Counted from the stretch's first letter, positions 18,013 to 27,086 are shown. The stretch is 64,000 nucleotides of DNA from Erwinia rhapontici (GCF_012271765.1 NZ_VRKO01000015.1:147512-211511), one strand, 5' to 3'. The notes: a model not told the origin generated them from the sequence alone. Program-made: numbers and translations.

Positions 18013-20440
18013 ATTGGCAGGTCACATCAAGCCTTTTGTACAGAGTACGATCGTCGTCGTCCTCATCATCGATGTGGTAATTGATGATGCACTCCTCTGT
18101 ACTGCGCGCAATTTTTACCTGCATACTGGCCTGTTCTGCTGCATTACTGAGAAACGCCACGCCCTCATCTACAGCTTCTGTGACGAGCTCCCCATCCCGC
18201 CATAGCGTACTGCCTTTCGGTAACATTTGGCCATTTGCAAGCCTGACGGTGAGCAGCAATCGCGTGCCGGAGAGCACTGCTATCTTCACTTTTTTTACCG
18301 TGCCTCGTGCCAGATGCAGCGTGCGGTGACCATTAATCACATCGATATTTTTAGGCAGTTTATCCACATCGATGTTCAGCGAACTATCCTGCCATGGCGG
18401 TATCGCCGGGAGGACTGCCTTTCCACGCCAGTCCGTCCACGCGATCCCGCCCGGTGTGATGATCGGGATCCCTGCCACAGGACGACTGAGTGCCAGCAGA
18501 CCAAAGGTATCTGATACCGGATTGTTGCTGAAACCCACGCCATAAGGGTAAAGAATGACTGCACCCTGACCGCTCACGCTATAGTTGCTGTTGTGCTGGG
18601 TGTCCTGCTGGGCATTAAGACTAAGGCGGGTATAGCGCAGATCGTTGTTGAGCGAGCCCTGGATCGAGCGGTTATGATCGCTGTTGGTTTGTTCCAGAGC
18701 CAGGTTGTAATCACTGTAGTCTGAAAGTGACGCACTGACTTCACTACCCAACACATCACGATGATTATAAGCGCGGTAGTAGTGCCGAAAATGCGTCTCC
18801 CCCAGCGACCAGTTAACATTCAACGAGATATTTTTATTTTTCTGCTTTCCGCCACTGCCCTGTGACGCACTCAATGACAGCCGAAGATTCTTAGTGAAAC
18901 GACGATTCCAGGACAGCATGGCATAGCGCCATAACTGATCATTCTGATAGCTGCGCGAGCGACTATAGCTCAGGGACAATGTGCCCAGCCATTGAGGAGA
19001 CCAGTTAGCAGAGACGCTGAGTTCGTTATTTTGCTGGTCGTTGTGGTTGTTACTATTGCGCTGTTTTGCTTCATTCAACGTGATAAAACTCGGGCTATTT
19101 TTACTCATTCCCAGAGACAGGGAAAGATTCTGCGACAGGTTATGGCTACCCGAAAGCTGCAATTGAGCGCCGTTACTGCGGCGAGTATCGTTCTGTTCCA
19201 CGATAGCCTGAAGTGAAATTGAGCTGCTGCCTGCAAGGATTTGCGGCACGCCGTTAAGCGAAATCGCAAGGGAATGGTAGCTTTTGCTGAGCAGCGCTCC
19301 ACTGCGCAGTGACCACGAGGGGCCGGGTTGCCAGTTCTGATTTAGCGTCAAAATGGCCGGTGTAGCACTGTCCTGTGCCACTCTCTTTACACTGCCTATC
19401 GCCAGGCTGAAACCGGGGCTGCTGCCGCGATTAAAATGGGTAAGCTGGGTGACAGGAACCACAAAGTGCTGATTTTCCCCCTTATTTTCTACTACCGTGA
19501 CATCAAGTGGGGCATTGAGGTTTTGTACTGGAATATTGTCCAGGTTGAACGGGCCTGCCGGCACCAGGGTGCTGTAAATGATTTGATCATACTGTCGCAC
19601 TTCGACACGTGCTTGAGGGGTATTAGCAATGCCCTCAATATTGACGCCACTTCCTCCCACCCCCTGAGATAACACATCATCCGGTGAGAGCTGAAAGCCA
19701 TTTAACGTATCCAGGGCGAATAGGGTATTTCTAACGTTAATTTCCCCTGCCTGTAGGGTCTTGTTCAGCTTACTAACATAGCGTTCCAGATAGGTGGAGT
19801 TAACCGTAGCCGTCAGGCCCTGTTTATCCTGTTGAACGTTTTGCTGACTGCGCAATATCCAGTTGGCCAGATTGATACCGCTATCCAACGCCAGCCAGCT
19901 GTAACGTTCCCGGTGGTCAGGGGAAAGATTCATACTGGAAAAGTAGTTGTAGTTAACGTGGATGGCACTGCCGCCGGATTCGCCCTCATGACGCTGGCTG
20001 ACAAGCCATGAAGAGGGCACTACGATACTGAGCGACTGTGTTTCCTGCTGCCAGGCGAGACTAATCTGGCTATCACTGGCCGCCCATTCATAACATTTTT
20101 GAGATCGTGCGGCATCAGGAACGCTCAGGCCCAGTTCTTCAAACAGCTCTGGAGTGAAACAAATCGCCCCCTGGTGAGTGACCTGTAATTGGAATGAACC
20201 GATAAAATCACCGTTAAGGCTGATATCTATCACATTCAATCCGGCAGGGATCTTGCCCAACCGATCCAGCTTTTCCAGTGCACTCTGGTCCAGGCCGTGG
20301 CGTTTTAACGTTTCAACGTCCCAGTCTTCAGGCGAGGTTTCACCCGATAAAGAAGCGGAAGGTGTTTCGTTGGCGGTGGCATTAGAATTTAGCGCCACAA
20401 AAATCAGACTGGCGGGCAGTAAAAAAATGAGCTTCCACAT
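18011..20440 (-). CDS. Fimbrial outer-membrane usher, Yhc-like
   Basis: An 809-residue usher that would thread chaperone-bound subunits through the outer membrane. It has a signal peptide (MWKLIFLLPASLIFVALNSNA), then an atypical N-terminus: in place of the usual FN..FL strand of FimD/PapC it has WDVETLKRHGLDQSALEKL, as in E. coli YhcD. Middle-domain features VRQYDQIIYSTLVPAGPFNLDN and a plug region are present, and two C-terminal domains end with a cysteine pair (ECIINYH, DVTCQ). It is the last gene of a four-gene operon on the minus strand. The operon lies between groEL and yjeI, which are adjacent in E. coli, so it is probably an insertion. Confidence 0.9.
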   Translation of the reverse strand: MWKLIFLLPASLIFVALNSNATANETPSASLSGETSPEDWDVETLKRHGLDQSALEKLDRLGKIPAGLNVIDISLNGDFIGSFQLQVTHQGAICFTPELFEELGLSVPDAARSQKCYEWAASDSQISLAWQQETQSLSIVVPSSWLVSQRHEGESGGSAIHVNYNYFSSMNLSPDHRERYSWLALDSGINLANWILRSQQNVQQDKQGLTATVNSTYLERYVSKLNKTLQAGEINVRNTLFALDTLNGFQLSPDDVLSQGVGGSGVNIEGIANTPQARVEVRQYDQIIYSTLVPAGPFNLDNIPVQNLNAPLDVTVVENKGENQHFVVPVTQLTHFNRGSSPGFSLAIGSVKRVAQDSATPAILTLNQNWQPGPSWSLRSGALLSKSYHSLAISLNGVPQILAGSSSISLQAIVEQNDTRRSNGAQLQLSGSHNLSQNLSLSLGMSKNSPSFITLNEAKQRNSNNHNDQQNNELSVSANWSPQWLGTLSLSYSRSRSYQNDQLWRYAMLSWNRRFTKNLRLSLSASQGSGGKQKNKNISLNVNWSLGETHFRHYYRAYNHRDVLGSEVSASLSDYSDYNLALEQTNSDHNRSIQGSLNNDLRYTRLSLNAQQDTQHNSNYSVSGQGAVILYPYGVGFSNNPVSDTFGLLALSRPVAGIPIITPGGIAWTDWRGKAVLPAIPPWQDSSLNIDVDKLPKNIDVINGHRTLHLARGTVKKVKIAVLSGTRLLLTVRLANGQMLPKGSTLWRDGELVTEAVDEGVAFLSNAAEQASMQVKIARSTEECIINYHIDDEDDDDRTLYKRLDVTCQ

Positions 20441-20492
20441 TATTCCATTTCATTTGGTAATGAGTGCAGTAAATTTCCTTTTACCGCCGGGG

Positions 20493-21188
20493 TCAATGTG
20501 TCACCGACATTTCAACATTGCCGGTGTCGAAGCCATATTTCGACACGGTTTCAATACTGACCTTCTGCGTGCCAGTGAGCTGTGCGGCTTCTTTCACCAT
20601 CACGGGCACCGTCTGCTGCGGCAGAACATAGGTTTTGGTCAGCAGTGCGTTTTTCCCCTGTGGAAGCAGCTTGATTTGTTGTGACAGCCTGACCACATAG
20701 GGACTGGGATTGTGTACCGTCAGCTTATTGCCGTTGAGGTTCCAGACCAGTGCTTTCCATGGATCGGCGCTCATGGCTAATCCTTGTGGATGAATAATCA
20801 CTGGAATATTTTGGCGAATATTAACGTCAATTCTGTTTTCATCATTGCCTGTTTTCGGCCGGATGCCTTCGAAGGTGACACGCTTCAGATGCTCAACCTG
20901 GAGTGGGCGGTCGCTATTAAGAATAAAACGCACCAGCTGGGTTTTCCCGGCTTCCAGGCGCATGACGGGCTGAGTGGCATACAATTTGGGCTGCGGATCG
21001 TCAGGTAAATCGTGAATTTTGACATACAGCAGTTCTGTCTGATCGTCAGTATTGGTGACATTGATGCTGCCGCCGCCATCCTTTTCAAGAATAAACAGCA
21101 TGGGGGTTTCTGGTTTCATGGTGGCGTAAGACGCTGCTGTCCAGGAGCAGCAGAGTAGAGCCAGTGTAGTCAGGGTAAAGGAGCGCAT
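20493..21188 (-). CDS. Periplasmic fimbrial chaperone (PapD-like)
   Basis: A 231-residue periplasmic chaperone that would donate its G1 strand to fimbrial subunits. An ATG at 21188 gives a signal peptide (MRSFTLTTLALLCCSWTAAS); the longer frame from 21230 has none. Family features include LEAGKTQLVRFIL, RVTFEGI and the IPVIIHP segment, with the conserved proline-rich strand. The cleft residues are less canonical than in PapD, as in YhcA-type chaperones. It lies 52 bp upstream of the usher. Confidence 0.85.
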   Translation of the reverse strand: MRSFTLTTLALLCCSWTAASYATMKPETPMLFILEKDGGGSINVTNTDDQTELLYVKIHDLPDDPQPKLYATQPVMRLEAGKTQLVRFILNSDRPLQVEHLKRVTFEGIRPKTGNDENRIDVNIRQNIPVIIHPQGLAMSADPWKALVWNLNGNKLTVHNPSPYVVRLSQQIKLLPQGKNALLTKTYVLPQQTVPVMVKEAAQLTGTQKVSIETVSKYGFDTGNVEMSVTH

Positions 21189-21259
21189 GGTACCTCTGTA
21201 ACAAGAACGGAGTGCTACAGGTCGTAACACTCCGGTATTTAGGTGAAATTAATCTGGGA

Positions 21260-21940
21260 TTACAGGTAAACCAGATCGTAAGTCGCTTCACCTTTGATAT
21301 CGATTCTTTCAGAGGTTTTCAGCTTGGATGCCGGGGAAATAAACGGGGAGAATTCCAGCCCGATGGTATGGCTTTTACCCATAACAGGTGCATTGCTTTT
21401 ATCCCCTGTTGTCCAGGAGTACATCTTTTGGCCGGTACCTGAAATAAGGCGGCTGGCGTTATCAAAAGTACTCCAGACGTTAGACCCCACAGGAGCAACG
21501 ATGAAATTGCTCACGCCAACCTGGTCTACATTTGTGCTATCGGTGTCGAGCTTCACCATATAACCGCCGATTACCGCGCCGTCAGAGGTTGCTCCCAGGC
21601 TGAAAATTTCGGGCACCTGCATGCCCATATAGAAAACCTGGCCTGCTTTTTCTGCCACATCGGTGGGTTGGATGGCAACGGCTGTGGCGGATGGGCAGTC
21701 AATCCTAATTTGCAGTTTTGATACGGGTAGGATTGTGTCTTTCGTCAGGTTCAGATTATCGGCTATCAGTTTTCCTAACTTAATGCTCGTTGAACCGACA
21801 CCTTTACCAATATCGCATGACGCAGGAATAATCATGCCATCAACTTTTACAGTTAACTGTGATTGGCCTGCATTGGCCATGCCCGATGTTGCGATAGCGG
21901 CCAACAGAGACAGGCCCAGCGCGGTCTTTTTAAAATTCAT
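21260..21940 (-). CDS. DUF1120-family fimbrial-type subunit B
   Basis: A 226-residue secreted protein with a signal peptide (MNFKKTALGLSLLAAIATSG). The sequence begins with a subunit-like N-terminus (VKVDGMIIPASCDIG) with a cysteine early in the mature part and a partner cysteine in IDCPSAT, the disulfide of pilin domains, and ends in the alternating hydrophobic strand EATYDLVYL. GGYMVKLD and YSWTTGD match DUF1120 proteins such as E. coli YhcF. An upstream ATG at 21970 lacks a signal; ATG 21940 is preceded by AAGGA. It is paralogous to the next gene. Confidence 0.8.
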   Translation of the reverse strand: MNFKKTALGLSLLAAIATSGMANAGQSQLTVKVDGMIIPASCDIGKGVGSTSIKLGKLIADNLNLTKDTILPVSKLQIRIDCPSATAVAIQPTDVAEKAGQVFYMGMQVPEIFSLGATSDGAVIGGYMVKLDTDSTNVDQVGVSNFIVAPVGSNVWSTFDNASRLISGTGQKMYSWTTGDKSNAPVMGKSHTIGLEFSPFISPASKLKTSERIDIKGEATYDLVYL

Positions 21941-21979
21941 GTGTGTATAGTCCTTATACGTTTTATTCATGAAGAAAAT

Positions 21980-21995
21980 ACTCTCCTGTGAGAGT
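21980..21995 (-). promoter_or_regulatory. Short hairpin in the leader of subunit B
   Basis: ACTCTC and GAGAGT (21980-21985 and 21990-21995) form a perfect 6-bp stem with a 4-base loop in the 5' region of subunit B. On the mRNA the stem includes an AGGAG sequence, so it could mask a ribosome site used by the upstream ATG at 21970. Function is speculative. Confidence 0.25.
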
Positions 21996-22213
21996 AAGGG
22001 GAACGCTTAATACTTAATGCGGGTTTCCTTGAATTCCACTTTCACTTGGATATTCCCTTTTTAACCTAACATGCAGAAGGCAGGATTAAATGTCGCATGT
22101 GTGTTTTATTTAACGTTATCAAAGGTTGTCTGATGTATTTTGGAGGCTTATTTTTACATCTATTGATGTAGGGTTAACTAATTAAGTTAAAATAAAAATA
22201 GCAAATGAGATTT

Positions 22214-22864
22214 TTACAGATATACAATTTCAAACGTTGTCATTCCATCGATTTTTATTGCATCTGCCTGATTTAAATTGAAGATGAAAGGCTTCAGGAT
22301 GATGTCAATATTAACCTGACGTGCGCTTCCTGGTGTTATCTGGCTACCCCAGGAGTAAATGTTTTCACCGGATGGAGTCAGCCTGAACTGCCCGGTGCGC
22401 CAGCTAACCCCTTCGTTATCTGAAACCAGCACGTTAGGTATAACTCTTCCGTCCATTCGCGAGTGTTCAGGGTCAATCAGGGCGAGGTAGCCACCAATTG
22501 CCTGTCCTTTATTTGTCAGGCCAAGGCTGAAAATATCACGCTGCTGTTCACCCGCCAGCTGAACGTTGCCGGCATTCGGGGCAATGTCTCTTGCGCGAAA
22601 AGCAAACGAAGTCGCTCCCTGACATTGAATCATCAAGCCTAATTTTTTTTCGGGCAGTAGCGTTCTGCCCGAATGGGAGCTGCCCTGACCAGCGGCCAGA
22701 TTTAACTTAATGCTTCCTGCGCTATTCATGCCGATATCGCATGAGCCGGGCATAATCTCGCCCTGCAACTTTATGGTTGTTTGGGAGGATGCGAATATCT
22801 CATTAGAGCCTAATGCAAGCAGTATCATCACGGTAAGGGTGAGAGGTGATCTGATTTTTTTCAT
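22214..22864 (-). CDS. DUF1120-family fimbrial-type subunit A
   Basis: A 216-residue secreted protein, first gene of the chaperone-usher operon. The signal peptide is MKKIRSPLTLTVMILLALGS to IFAS. It shares the layout of subunit B: IKLQGEIMPGSCDIG, MIQCQGATSFAFRARD, GGYLALID, a YSWGSQ motif and the terminal strand TTFEIVYL. The matching cysteines imply one disulfide. A gap of 273 AT-rich bp separates it from subunit B, which suggests unequal expression of the two. No separate two-domain tip adhesin is encoded, so one of the two may serve that role. Confidence 0.78.
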   Translation of the reverse strand: MKKIRSPLTLTVMILLALGSNEIFASSQTTIKLQGEIMPGSCDIGMNSAGSIKLNLAAGQGSSHSGRTLLPEKKLGLMIQCQGATSFAFRARDIAPNAGNVQLAGEQQRDIFSLGLTNKGQAIGGYLALIDPEHSRMDGRVIPNVLVSDNEGVSWRTGQFRLTPSGENIYSWGSQITPGSARQVNIDIILKPFIFNLNQADAIKIDGMTTFEIVYL

Positions 22865-23217
22865 GCATAGTCCATTATTTATGATGTGTGATAGCAGCCT
22901 GACTCGTTATCCTTGAGTGGTAATTGCTGCCTCGATTATACACAGTGCCGTGTTTAATAAAAGTTTGTCTTTATAGTAAAATCTTTATTTGCGTGTTTAC
23001 TCTTGTTGTTTCAATATGTGATTTTTTTGGAGCGATCGTTATTAATATATATTTCTTAACTGGAAATATATCACTTAATGAGTGTTAATTATCACTCTAA
23101 TGGTGTGTTCAAAAAGCAATCAGTTGCGGGCGCAAGAAAATCAGTAAGTATGTTTTTCTTTTGCCAGTTAAAAGGGTATAAATGGGGTCGTATAATTTTA
23201 CAATTTTGAGGAAAAGC
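22865..23217. other. AT-rich divergent promoter region of the fimbrial operon and yjeI
   Basis: The 353 bp are strongly AT-rich, as in H-NS-silenced loci. They contain a dyad ATATATTTC (23047-23055) / GAAATATAT (23063-23071) and a smaller CACT-N5-AGTG dyad just after it. No coding frame is convincing. Confidence 0.5.
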
Positions 23218-23562
23218 ATGCGTATTCACGTACTGGGATTCTCGGCGCTCGCGCTGCTGCTGGCAGGCTGTAGTTCATCCAACACACTGAGTTCAGCTGG
23301 CGAGCGTGTCACCTTTACCGATCAGCAACCAGCAAGTAGCTGCCAGCTGCTGGGCAACGTGACTGGCGCACAAAGTAACTGGTTCTCAGGTTCCGGTGGC
23401 GAAGGCAGTTCACTGCGCGGCGCAGCCAACGATCTGCGTAATCGTGCGGCAGAGATGGGCGGTAACGTCATTTATGGTGCCACCAGTCCAACCCAGAACA
23501 TCTGGTCTAACTTTGCACCACTCGACAGCAAAATGAGTGGTCAGGTGTATAAGTGCTCGTGA
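23218..23562 (+). CDS. yjeI: YjeI-like lipoprotein (DUF4156)
   Basis: A 114-residue lipoprotein, with signal peptide and lipobox LLLAGC, so the mature N-terminal cysteine follows residue 18. It matches E. coli YjeI: SSSN after the cysteine, SCQLLGNVTG, SNWFSG, SLRGAANDLRNRAAEMGGNVIYG and an end in GQVYKCS. An earlier in-frame ATG at 23182 has no signal; ATG 23218 follows GAGGAAAAG. The gene normally follows groEL; here the fimbrial operon intervenes. Function unknown. Confidence 0.9.
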   Translation: MRIHVLGFSALALLLAGCSSSNTLSSAGERVTFTDQQPASSCQLLGNVTGAQSNWFSGSGGEGSSLRGAANDLRNRAAEMGGNVIYGATSPTQNIWSNFAPLDSKMSGQVYKCS

Positions 23563-23593
23563 TCGTTATGGCCTGATGGGCATTCTGACGATG

Positions 23594-23631
23594 AATAAAA
23601 AAGGGTGGCTTTAAGCGCACCCTTTTTTATT
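23594..23631. terminator. Bidirectional terminator of yjeI and epmB
   Basis: AATAAAAAAGGGTG pairs with CACCCTTTTTTATT around a GC-containing loop, giving U-tracts on both strands between the convergent yjeI and epmB genes. Confidence 0.85.
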
Positions 23632-23649
23632 GCTGCAATGCCGCCGCAT

Positions 23650-24678
23650 CTATTCCTGACGTAACTGTAAATCGAGCGGCGTTTTGCTCGGCTCACCCCC
23701 AATCTCCCGCGCCAGTTTCGGCACCATATAACCCGAAACCTTACCTAACAGTTCACGCACGATGGCGCGTGCGCGCTGGTCATCAACGTAGAAATGCGCT
23801 GCGCCTTGCACCTTATCCAGCACATGCAGGTAATAAGGAAGTATCCCCGCATCAAACAGCGCATTGCTCAGTGCGGCCAGCGTGGTGGCATCATCGTTAA
23901 TGCCCCGTAGCAGCACGCTCTGATTCAGCAGCGTCACACCCGCACGTTTTAGCATACGCATACCATGGCGCAGGTCGTCGTCGATCTCCTGCGCATGGTT
24001 GATATGGGTGACCATCAGCGTTTGCAGGCGTGACTGTGCAAGCCGTTGGCACAGCGCTTCGGTGATGCGTTTAGGGATCACCACCGGCAGACGGCTGTGG
24101 ATGCGCAGGCGCTTAATATGTGGAATTTGTTCCAGTTCTGCGATCAGCCAGTCCAGCTCGTGATCCTTTGCCATCAGCGGATCGCCGCCGGAGAAAATAA
24201 TCTCATCCAGTTCTGGCTGTTGTCGGATATACTCCAGGGCTTGCTGCCAGTTGCGTTTATTGCCCTGGTTATCAGAGTACGGAAAATGGCGGCGAAAACA
24301 GTAACGGCAATTGACGGCACAGCCGCCTTTGACCAGCAATAACGCACGATTACGATATTTATGTAACAGACCCGGCACCACACTGCTCTGCTCATCCAGC
24401 GGATCGGTACTGTAACCCGGTGCATCAACGAACTCCTGCTGCGAGGTAATAACCTGTAGCAGCAGAGGATCCTGCGGATCGCCTTTGCGCATGCGTGCAG
24501 CAAAGGCCCGGGGGACGCGCAGGGCGAAAAGACGCCGTGCGTCATGGCCTGAAACCAGATCAGGGTGATGGTGCAACGCTAAAAGTTGCAGTAATTCATT
24601 CGGATCAGTGATTACATCGGCAAGTTGATGCAACCATTCTTCTCGCACAGGGGTATTTAGGGTTACAATGTGTGCCAT
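23650..24678 (-). CDS. epmB: EF-P (R)-beta-lysylation pathway lysine 2,3-aminomutase
   Basis: A 342-residue radical-SAM enzyme that converts (S)-alpha-lysine to (R)-beta-lysine, the group attached to EF-P by EpmA. The iron-sulfur motif CAVNCRYCFRRHFPY fits C-x3-C-x2-C at about 120-127, and IIFSGGDPLMAKD binds S-adenosylmethionine. Pyridoxal phosphate is the second cofactor in this family. It is divergent from efp with only 41 bp between them, and epmA is also in this window at 29930, so the first two modification enzymes and the substrate are close together. Confidence 0.96.
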   Translation of the reverse strand: MAHIVTLNTPVREEWLHQLADVITDPNELLQLLALHHHPDLVSGHDARRLFALRVPRAFAARMRKGDPQDPLLLQVITSQQEFVDAPGYSTDPLDEQSSVVPGLLHKYRNRALLLVKGGCAVNCRYCFRRHFPYSDNQGNKRNWQQALEYIRQQPELDEIIFSGGDPLMAKDHELDWLIAELEQIPHIKRLRIHSRLPVVIPKRITEALCQRLAQSRLQTLMVTHINHAQEIDDDLRHGMRMLKRAGVTLLNQSVLLRGINDDATTLAALSNALFDAGILPYYLHVLDKVQGAAHFYVDDQRARAIVRELLGKVSGYMVPKLAREIGGEPSKTPLDLQLRQE

Positions 24679-24719
24679 TTTTTTGGCTAAGTACCAGTAA
24701 TAAATTGTAGAGGGCCTTT

Positions 24720-25286
24720 ATGGCGACTTATTCTAGCAACGATTTCCGTCCCGGTCTTAAAATCATGTTCGAAGGCGAGCCTTATGCCATCGAATCAAGC
24801 GAGTTTGTTAAGCCGGGTAAAGGCCAGGCATTCGCACGCGTAAAAATGCGTCGTCTGTTGACCGGAACGCGTGTTGAGAAAACTTTTAAATCTACCGACT
24901 CCGCTGAAGGCGCTGATGTAGTAGATACTAACCTGAACTACCTGTACAACGACGGCGAGTTCTACCACTTCATGCACCCGGAAAGCTTCGAGCAGCATCC
25001 TGTTGAAGAGAAAACCGTGGGCGATGCAGCAAAATGGCTGCTCGACAACGCTGAGTGTATCGTGACCCTGTGGAACGGCAAACCGATCCAGGTGTTACCA
25101 CCGAACTTCGTTGAGCTGGAAATCACGGATACTGATCCGGGCCTGAAAGGTGATACCGCAGGGACTGGCGGCAAGCCAGCGACACTGTCTACCGGTGCGG
25201 TAGTGAAAGTGCCACTGTTCGTGCAGATTGGCGAAGTGATCAAAGTTGATACCCGTTCTGGCGAATACGTTTCACGCGTAAAATAA
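24720..25286 (+). CDS. efp: Elongation factor P
   Basis: A 188-residue translation factor that relieves ribosome stalling at polyproline stretches. Its three-barrel fold mimics tRNA. The modification site is Lys34 in VKPGKGQAF, where EpmA attaches beta-lysine. The C-terminal part ([34 protein letters not shown]) matches the family. The leader AGGGCC before ATG is short. It is divergent from epmB. Confidence 0.98.
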   Translation: MATYSSNDFRPGLKIMFEGEPYAIESSEFVKPGKGQAFARVKMRRLLTGTRVEKTFKSTDSAEGADVVDTNLNYLYNDGEFYHFMHPESFEQHPVEEKTVGDAAKWLLDNAECIVTLWNGKPIQVLPPNFVELEITDTDPGLKGDTAGTGGKPATLSTGAVVKVPLFVQIGEVIKVDTRSGEYVSRVK

Positions 25287-25300
25287 GCCCGAACCAGTGA

Positions 25301-25323
25301 GGGCCTGCCCGTCAGGCCCTTAT
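25301..25323 (+). terminator. efp terminator
   Basis: GGGCCTG 25301-25307 pairs with CAGGCCC 25313-25319, followed by a short T-containing stretch. The U-tract is weak. Confidence 0.5.
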
Positions 25324-25347
25324 CCTTGACGATGTGAGTTTAAGTAT

Positions 25348-25473
25348 ATGTTGAAATTCATAGCTGTTGCATTGTTGATGACCTGCGCGCTCAGCGCCTG
25401 TAATACCTTCCACGGCTTTGGCGAAGATGTGCAGCATCTCGGCGGTGCCATTACCGATGCAGCCAATAAATAA
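25348..25473 (+). CDS. ecnA: Entericidin A lipoprotein (antidote)
   Basis: A 41-residue lipoprotein, below usual ORF cut-offs: MLKFIAVALLMTCALSACN has a lipobox LSAC, and the mature part (NTFHGFGEDVQHLGGAITDA) is short and amphipathic. It matches EcnA of the entericidin pair, located after efp as in E. coli, where EcnA counters the bacteriolytic EcnB. The ATG has a weak ribosome site. The upstream E. coli arrangement of sigma-S and EnvZ/OmpR control is known but not visible here. Confidence 0.85.
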   Translation: MLKFIAVALLMTCALSACNTFHGFGEDVQHLGGAITDAANK

Positions 25474-25582
25474 CGTCTTCTGGTCTGAAAAATTCCCTTT
25501 TTGCTTTGCCATACAGGCAAGCGCATAAATTACAGCTATGCTTACATCGCTGTGCTTTATCTCTAATTAAAAGGAAATTGCT

Positions 25583-25714
25583 ATGAAGAAAAGTATTGTT
25601 GCCCTTCTTTCTGTTCTGGTGCTCTCTTCCGTACTCTCTGCCTGTAATACCACGCGCGGCGTGGGTGAAGATGTTGAGGCGGGTGGTAAGGCAATTCAGA
25701 AAAGCACGAATTAA
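25583..25714 (+). CDS. ecnB: Entericidin B lipoprotein (toxin)
   Basis: A 43-residue lipoprotein ([20 protein letters not shown], then C) with lipobox LSAC and a mature part [20 protein letters not shown] like EcnB, a bacteriolytic lipoprotein that accumulates in stationary phase. AAAGGAAAT precedes the ATG. It lies 109 bp after ecnA. A perfect 8-bp GC hairpin (25727-25734/25738-25745) follows before blc, which is convergent. Confidence 0.88.
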   Translation: MKKSIVALLSVLVLSSVLSACNTTRGVGEDVEAGGKAIQKSTN

Positions 25715-25726
25715 TCTGTGTGAAAG

Positions 25727-25745
25727 GCCGGTGCGGTGCACCGGC
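25727..25745. terminator. Hairpin between ecnB and blc
   Basis: GCCGGTGC and GCACCGGC form a perfect 8-bp stem with a 3-base loop between two convergent genes. There is no clear U-tract, so termination efficiency is uncertain. Confidence 0.5.
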
Positions 25746-25755
25746 GATAGCTTTG

Positions 25756-26280
25756 TTAGCGCTGATTAACCCAAATCAGTTTATCCACGGCAAAGCCTGC
25801 TCCGCGTGCTTTAGCCAGTAACTCTGTTTTTACCCCGTCTTCCAGCTGCGGCGTCCGCGATAAAATCCACAGATAGTCCCGATTCGGCCCGCACACCAGC
25901 GCGTGCTGGTAATCGTTATCCAGCGCAATCACGTTATAGCCGCCATAAAACGGTCCGAAGAATGACACTTTGAGTGCGGCCAGATCAGAAGGGCCGGTAA
26001 AATACGCTTTACCTACACTCTCCTGCCAGCGCTGTTTGCGCGTATTAAAGCCACGGTTAACCACTTTCAGCCCGCCATCGTCGCGTTTGCTGTAGGTTGC
26101 CGTCACCTGCTCCAGGCCGCGTTCAAAACGGTGGTCCAGGCGCGCAATCTCATACCAGCTTCCAAGATAGCGTTCGGCATTGAATCCAGAAATGGGGGTA
26201 ACGCCTTGCGGCGGGGTGGTAGAGCAGGCAACCGAGAGCAGCGCCCCGGCACCTGCGGTGAACATTTTCCATAGCGACAT
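25756..26280 (-). CDS. blc: Outer-membrane lipocalin Blc
   Basis: A 174-residue lipoprotein lipocalin that binds lysophospholipids or fatty acids at the outer membrane. The signal peptide MSLWKMFTAGAGALLSVAC carries the lipobox SVAC. The lipocalin motif GSWYEIARLDHRFERGL at the start of the barrel and NRDYLWILSRTP near the end are diagnostic. A longer frame from 26385 has no signal. It is next to frdD, as in E. coli, except that sugE and ampC, which separate them there, are missing. Confidence 0.92.
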   Translation of the reverse strand: MSLWKMFTAGAGALLSVACSTTPPQGVTPISGFNAERYLGSWYEIARLDHRFERGLEQVTATYSKRDDGGLKVVNRGFNTRKQRWQESVGKAYFTGPSDLAALKVSFFGPFYGGYNVIALDNDYQHALVCGPNRDYLWILSRTPQLEDGVKTELLAKARGAGFAVDKLIWVNQR

Positions 26281-26324
26281 ATAAATAAGCCATTCCTTAA
26301 TGATCGAATGGCTTGAGTATAGAT

Positions 26325-26687
26325 TTACACGGCGATCACGCCAATTAATGCTACTACGCTTAACAGCGAGGCAATCCCGTAGCACAGCAACTTGCTGGCA
26401 GGGATATGCAGTTTCAGGTCATGCAGGCTATGGTGCAGGCGGTGCAGTGCGCACCACAGTGGCATCACAATCACCAGCAGCAGGATGACTCGGCCAGGCA
26501 GTGACTGAGCAAATCCCAGAACCCGCTCATAGCTGAACGTCTCTGCCGGTGCCCAGCCTAGCGGCAGCAACAAGCCGACCAGCAGAACGATCACCGGGCT
26601 GACCAATGCAGCCCACATGCCCCCGGCACCAAACAGGCCCCAGAAGATGGGCTCATCAGAACGTTGCGGTTGTGTGTTCATTATCAC
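26325..26687 (-). CDS. frdD: Fumarate reductase membrane anchor FrdD
   Basis: A 120-residue inner-membrane subunit with three spans (about 22-45, 62-80 and 98-119) that, with FrdC, anchors FrdAB and binds menaquinol. The start [29 protein letters not shown] matches FrdD if translation begins at the ATG two codons in; two ATGs are close together. It is the last gene of frdABCD, with 3 bp after frdC. Confidence 0.95.
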   Translation of the reverse strand: MIMNTQPQRSDEPIFWGLFGAGGMWAALVSPVIVLLVGLLLPLGWAPAETFSYERVLGFAQSLPGRVILLLVIVMPLWCALHRLHHSLHDLKLHIPASKLLCYGIASLLSVVALIGVIAV

Positions 26688-26690
26688 TCC

Positions 26691-27086
26691 TTAAGCCAGC
26701 AGCGACACGGCCAGTACAACGCCGCTTAAAATAATCATCACGATCCATAGCCCTTTAATGATCGGTTCCGGCGGCAGCTTCTCCCCTTTAACGATAATAA
26801 TTTGTGCTTTTGGGGCCAGGTCAAACCAGGTTTTGCTGTGATGCAAGGCGGCGACGAGTGCCACCAGATTCAGTAGCAGGACGATGGGGTTCTGCAGGAA
26901 GGTGACAAAACCTTCCCAGCTTTCCTGCCCCATCTTCAAAGCAAACAGGCCGATAATCAGCTCAATACTGAACCACAGCGCGGGAATGGCGGTGCCTTCG
27001 CGCAGCATATACAGACGGTAGAACGGCAGCGACTGCCACCAGCTTCCTGACATAGGACGGATATACGCATTACGTTTCGAGGTCAT
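26691..27086 (-). CDS. frdC: Fumarate reductase membrane anchor FrdC
   Basis: A 131-residue anchor subunit with three spans. [33 protein letters not shown] at the N-terminus and the span with [21 protein letters not shown] are characteristic; the conserved histidine pair lies in the second membrane region. It is 11 bp downstream of frdB on the minus strand and forms the quinol site with FrdD. Confidence 0.96.
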   Translation of the reverse strand: MTSKRNAYIRPMSGSWWQSLPFYRLYMLREGTAIPALWFSIELIIGLFALKMGQESWEGFVTFLQNPIVLLLNLVALVAALHHSKTWFDLAPKAQIIIVKGEKLPPEPIIKGLWIVMIILSGVVLAVSLLA

